Assembly: GCF_017315985.1 (NCBI RefSeq)
Contig: NZ_JAFLVR010000035.1
Span: forward strand, 1-64,000
Source of the DNA: Candidatus Enterococcus murrayae
GTDB taxonomy: Bacteria; Bacillota; Bacilli; Lactobacillales; Enterococcaceae
Direction of reading: 5' to 3'
Length of the DNA stretch: 64,000 nt
Below, one piece after another: positions 62,814 through 64,000 of this stretch; position 1 is the stretch's first letter; each line of letters starts with the position of its first letter. The position numbers and the translations under genes are program-made. The notes beneath the pieces are model-generated. The model did no database searches and had not been told where the DNA came from. It was given only the letters and a program-made list of their open reading frames with translations.

Positions 62814-63032
62814 TTATTGTTGGTTTTTCATTTGCTGCATCATTTGACGAACTTTTTTTTCTGAAGGCTTTTGCCCCATCGACATCATCATTTGACGTAA
62901 CATATCCTCGTTGATTGGAGGATTCTTTTTGAAATAGTCTTGCATATATTTACGAGCTAAGAAGAAACCGCCAACAGCACCTAATAGTGCAGCGATTACT
63001 GCGATCAATACTACGATTCCAGTGGATACCAT
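62814..63032 (-). CDS. YneF/UPF0154 membrane protein
   Basis: 72-aa protein with one N-terminal TM helix ([27 protein letters not shown]) and a cytoplasmic tail with [30 protein letters not shown] in parts, the UPF0154 signature. Function unknown. The start at 63032 is set by the GGAG SD, spaced 8 bp; a GTG at 63038 is too close to it. Confidence 0.93.
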   Translation of the reverse strand: MVSTGIVVLIAVIAALLGAVGGFFLARKYMQDYFKKNPPINEDMLRQMMMSMGQKPSEKKVRQMMQQMKNQQ

Positions 63033-63334
63033 TTTCACCGCTCCTTTCCTGACACATTCTTATACATTTTACTAAAAGATACTTCAAAAGAAAAGCAGTT
63101 TTAAGAAACTTCAAATCTGGTTACGAAATTTTATGCCATTCTTATTAATTTTTCGAGGAGTATCCAATACTTTAGTTTTATTGAAAGGATGAAGAAAGCT
63201 GAGCTGTCGCGAATATGAGTAATTATCAAAAAAATTTTCAACTAATTTTAAATAATTGATGAAATATTGATTAGAATATGCTAAAATGCAAAACAATATC
63301 TTCCTCGCTGGTGGCTAAGTGAAGAGGTGTATAC
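63033..63334. other. Intergenic region upstream of proB
   Basis: About 300 bp with no gene supported. A plausible promoter for proB is the extended -10 TGCTAAAAT near 63280-63288 on the plus strand. SD GAAGAGGTG precedes the proB start. Confidence 0.5.
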
Positions 63335-64000
63335 ATGAGAAATTTTTTGAGATCCGTCAATCGGATCGTGGTGAAGATCGGGACGAGCTCTTTGATCCAT
63401 CCAAACGGTAAGATCAATTTTTCTGGAATTGATCAATTAGCATTTGTATTGACTGACCTTCGTAATCAAGGCAAAGAAATAATATTAGTCTCTTCTGGCG
63501 CGATTGGCGTTGGAATGGACAAGCTTCATATTCCAGAGCGGCCACAGAAAATTCCGGAGCAGCAAGCAGTTGCCGCTGTCGGTCAATCTGAGCTGATGCA
63601 TATCTACAATCAGCGTTTTTTGGGATATAATCAGCAAACTGCTCAAGTCTTATTAACACGAGATGTAGTAGATTTCCCAGAAAGTCGAAAAAATGTTATC
63701 AACACGTTAGAACAGCTTATCTCAATGGGAATCCTTCCTATCATAAATGAAAATGACACTGTGGCTGTTGATGAAATGGATCATACGAGAAAGTTCGGTG
63801 ACAATGATGAGTTGTCAGCCATCGTTGCACAATTGATGGCTGCTGATTTATTAATCATGTTAAGTGATATTGATGGTTTTTATTCCGATAATCCATCTAA
63901 AAATAAACAGGCAATCCTTTACTCAACCATTTCAACCATCAATCAAAATCTAATGGATCAAGCAGGCGGTGAAGGCAGTCGGTTTGGTACTGGCGGAATG
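63335..64000 (+). CDS. proB: Glutamate 5-kinase, 5' part (cut by the window end)
   Basis: N-terminal 222 codons of glutamate 5-kinase, first step of proline synthesis; the frame is open to the window edge. NRIVVKIGTSSLI and EIILVSSGAIGVGMDKL form the amino-acid-kinase N-lobe; PIINENDTVA and KFGDNDELSAIVAQL are the glutamate- and ATP-site segments. The usual downstream partner, proA, would lie beyond the window. Confidence 0.97.
   Translation, partial: MRNFLRSVNRIVVKIGTSSLIHPNGKINFSGIDQLAFVLTDLRNQGKEIILVSSGAIGVGMDKLHIPERPQKIPEQQAVAAVGQSELMHIYNQRFLGYNQQTAQVLLTRDVVDFPESRKNVINTLEQLISMGILPIINENDTVAVDEMDHTRKFGDNDELSAIVAQLMAADLLIMLSDIDGFYSDNPSKNKQAILYSTISTINQNLMDQAGGEGSRFGTGGM

Noticed and set aside
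63414-63659. 81-codon minus-strand ORF inside proB
   Set aside because: It lies entirely opposite conserved glutamate-kinase coding sequence and has no SD.
1-64000. CRISPR arrays, insertion sequences, prophage genes, rRNA genes
   Set aside because: No regularly spaced repeats, transposase or phage-like proteins, or rRNA sequences were seen anywhere in the window.

Overview
The window looks like a chromosomal segment of a low-GC Firmicute, most likely an Enterococcus. The protein sequences, the recO-era-dgkA-ybeY-pgpH-phoH and yqeY-rpsU neighbourhoods, the acyP-yidC2 pair, the T-box leaders and the SD-rich starts all fit. A complete histidine operon and a complete C-P lyase operon suggest a metabolically richer species than E. 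faecalis or E. faecium (for example of the avium/raffinosus or casseliflavus type); that species-level guess is inference. Nearly all genes are on the minus strand. I see no insertion sequence, prophage, rRNA or CRISPR array.

Layout, left to right. 0.2-10.4 kb: one long minus-strand operon, phnD-C-E1-E2-G-H-I-J-K-M-L plus a PHP-family phosphodiesterase, closed by a strong terminator and headed by three TTTACA repeats that resemble a PhoP box. It imports phosphonates and cleaves the C-P bond; the PHP protein probably replaces PhnP. 10.7-15.7 kb: a mannose-family PTS (IIA, IIB, IIC, IID) with a FrlB/GfrF-like SIS deglycase, a GntR/UTRA regulator and a UTRA-like protein without a DNA-binding domain. 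Its promoter carries a cre-like site between -35 and -10. 15.8-20.7 kb: two small membrane proteins, efp, a YitT/YczE protein, an HD hydrolase, an rRNA methyltransferase, acyP and yidC2. 20.8-26.1 kb: a MacAB/YknXYZ-type ABC efflux operon and three tandem paralogous small membrane proteins behind a promoter with two matched palindromes.

26.3-32.8 kb: a D-cysteine desulfhydrase-like gene, tRNA-Glu(CUC), a gluconeogenic cluster (ccpN-like regulator, ppsR kinase/phosphorylase, class III fbp), an AEC transporter and a small P-loop kinase. 32.9-36.4 kb: glyQS behind a glycine T-box. 36.4-44.5 kb: a complete histidine operon, hisZG-D-C-B-H-A-F-IE plus a PHP histidinol phosphatase, in which HisZ and HisG are a single polypeptide. 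44.8-52.6 kb: housekeeping genes (recO, era, dgkA, ybeY, pgpH, phoH, yqeY, rpsU, zur). 52.7-59.3 kb: a second ppsR paralogue, then metA and metY behind a methionine T-box, placed directly after hom-thrC-thrB, so the aspartate-family branch to threonine and methionine is contiguous. 59.5-64 kb: a CzrA-like zinc sensor, pgcA, trxB, a YneF protein and the start of proB, cut by the window edge.

The most interesting points are the HisZ-HisG fusion, the C-P lyase operon with a PHP enzyme in place of PhnP and a PhoP-box-like promoter, the operator-flanked triplet of unknown membrane proteins, the solitary UTRA-like protein, and the two PpsR paralogues.
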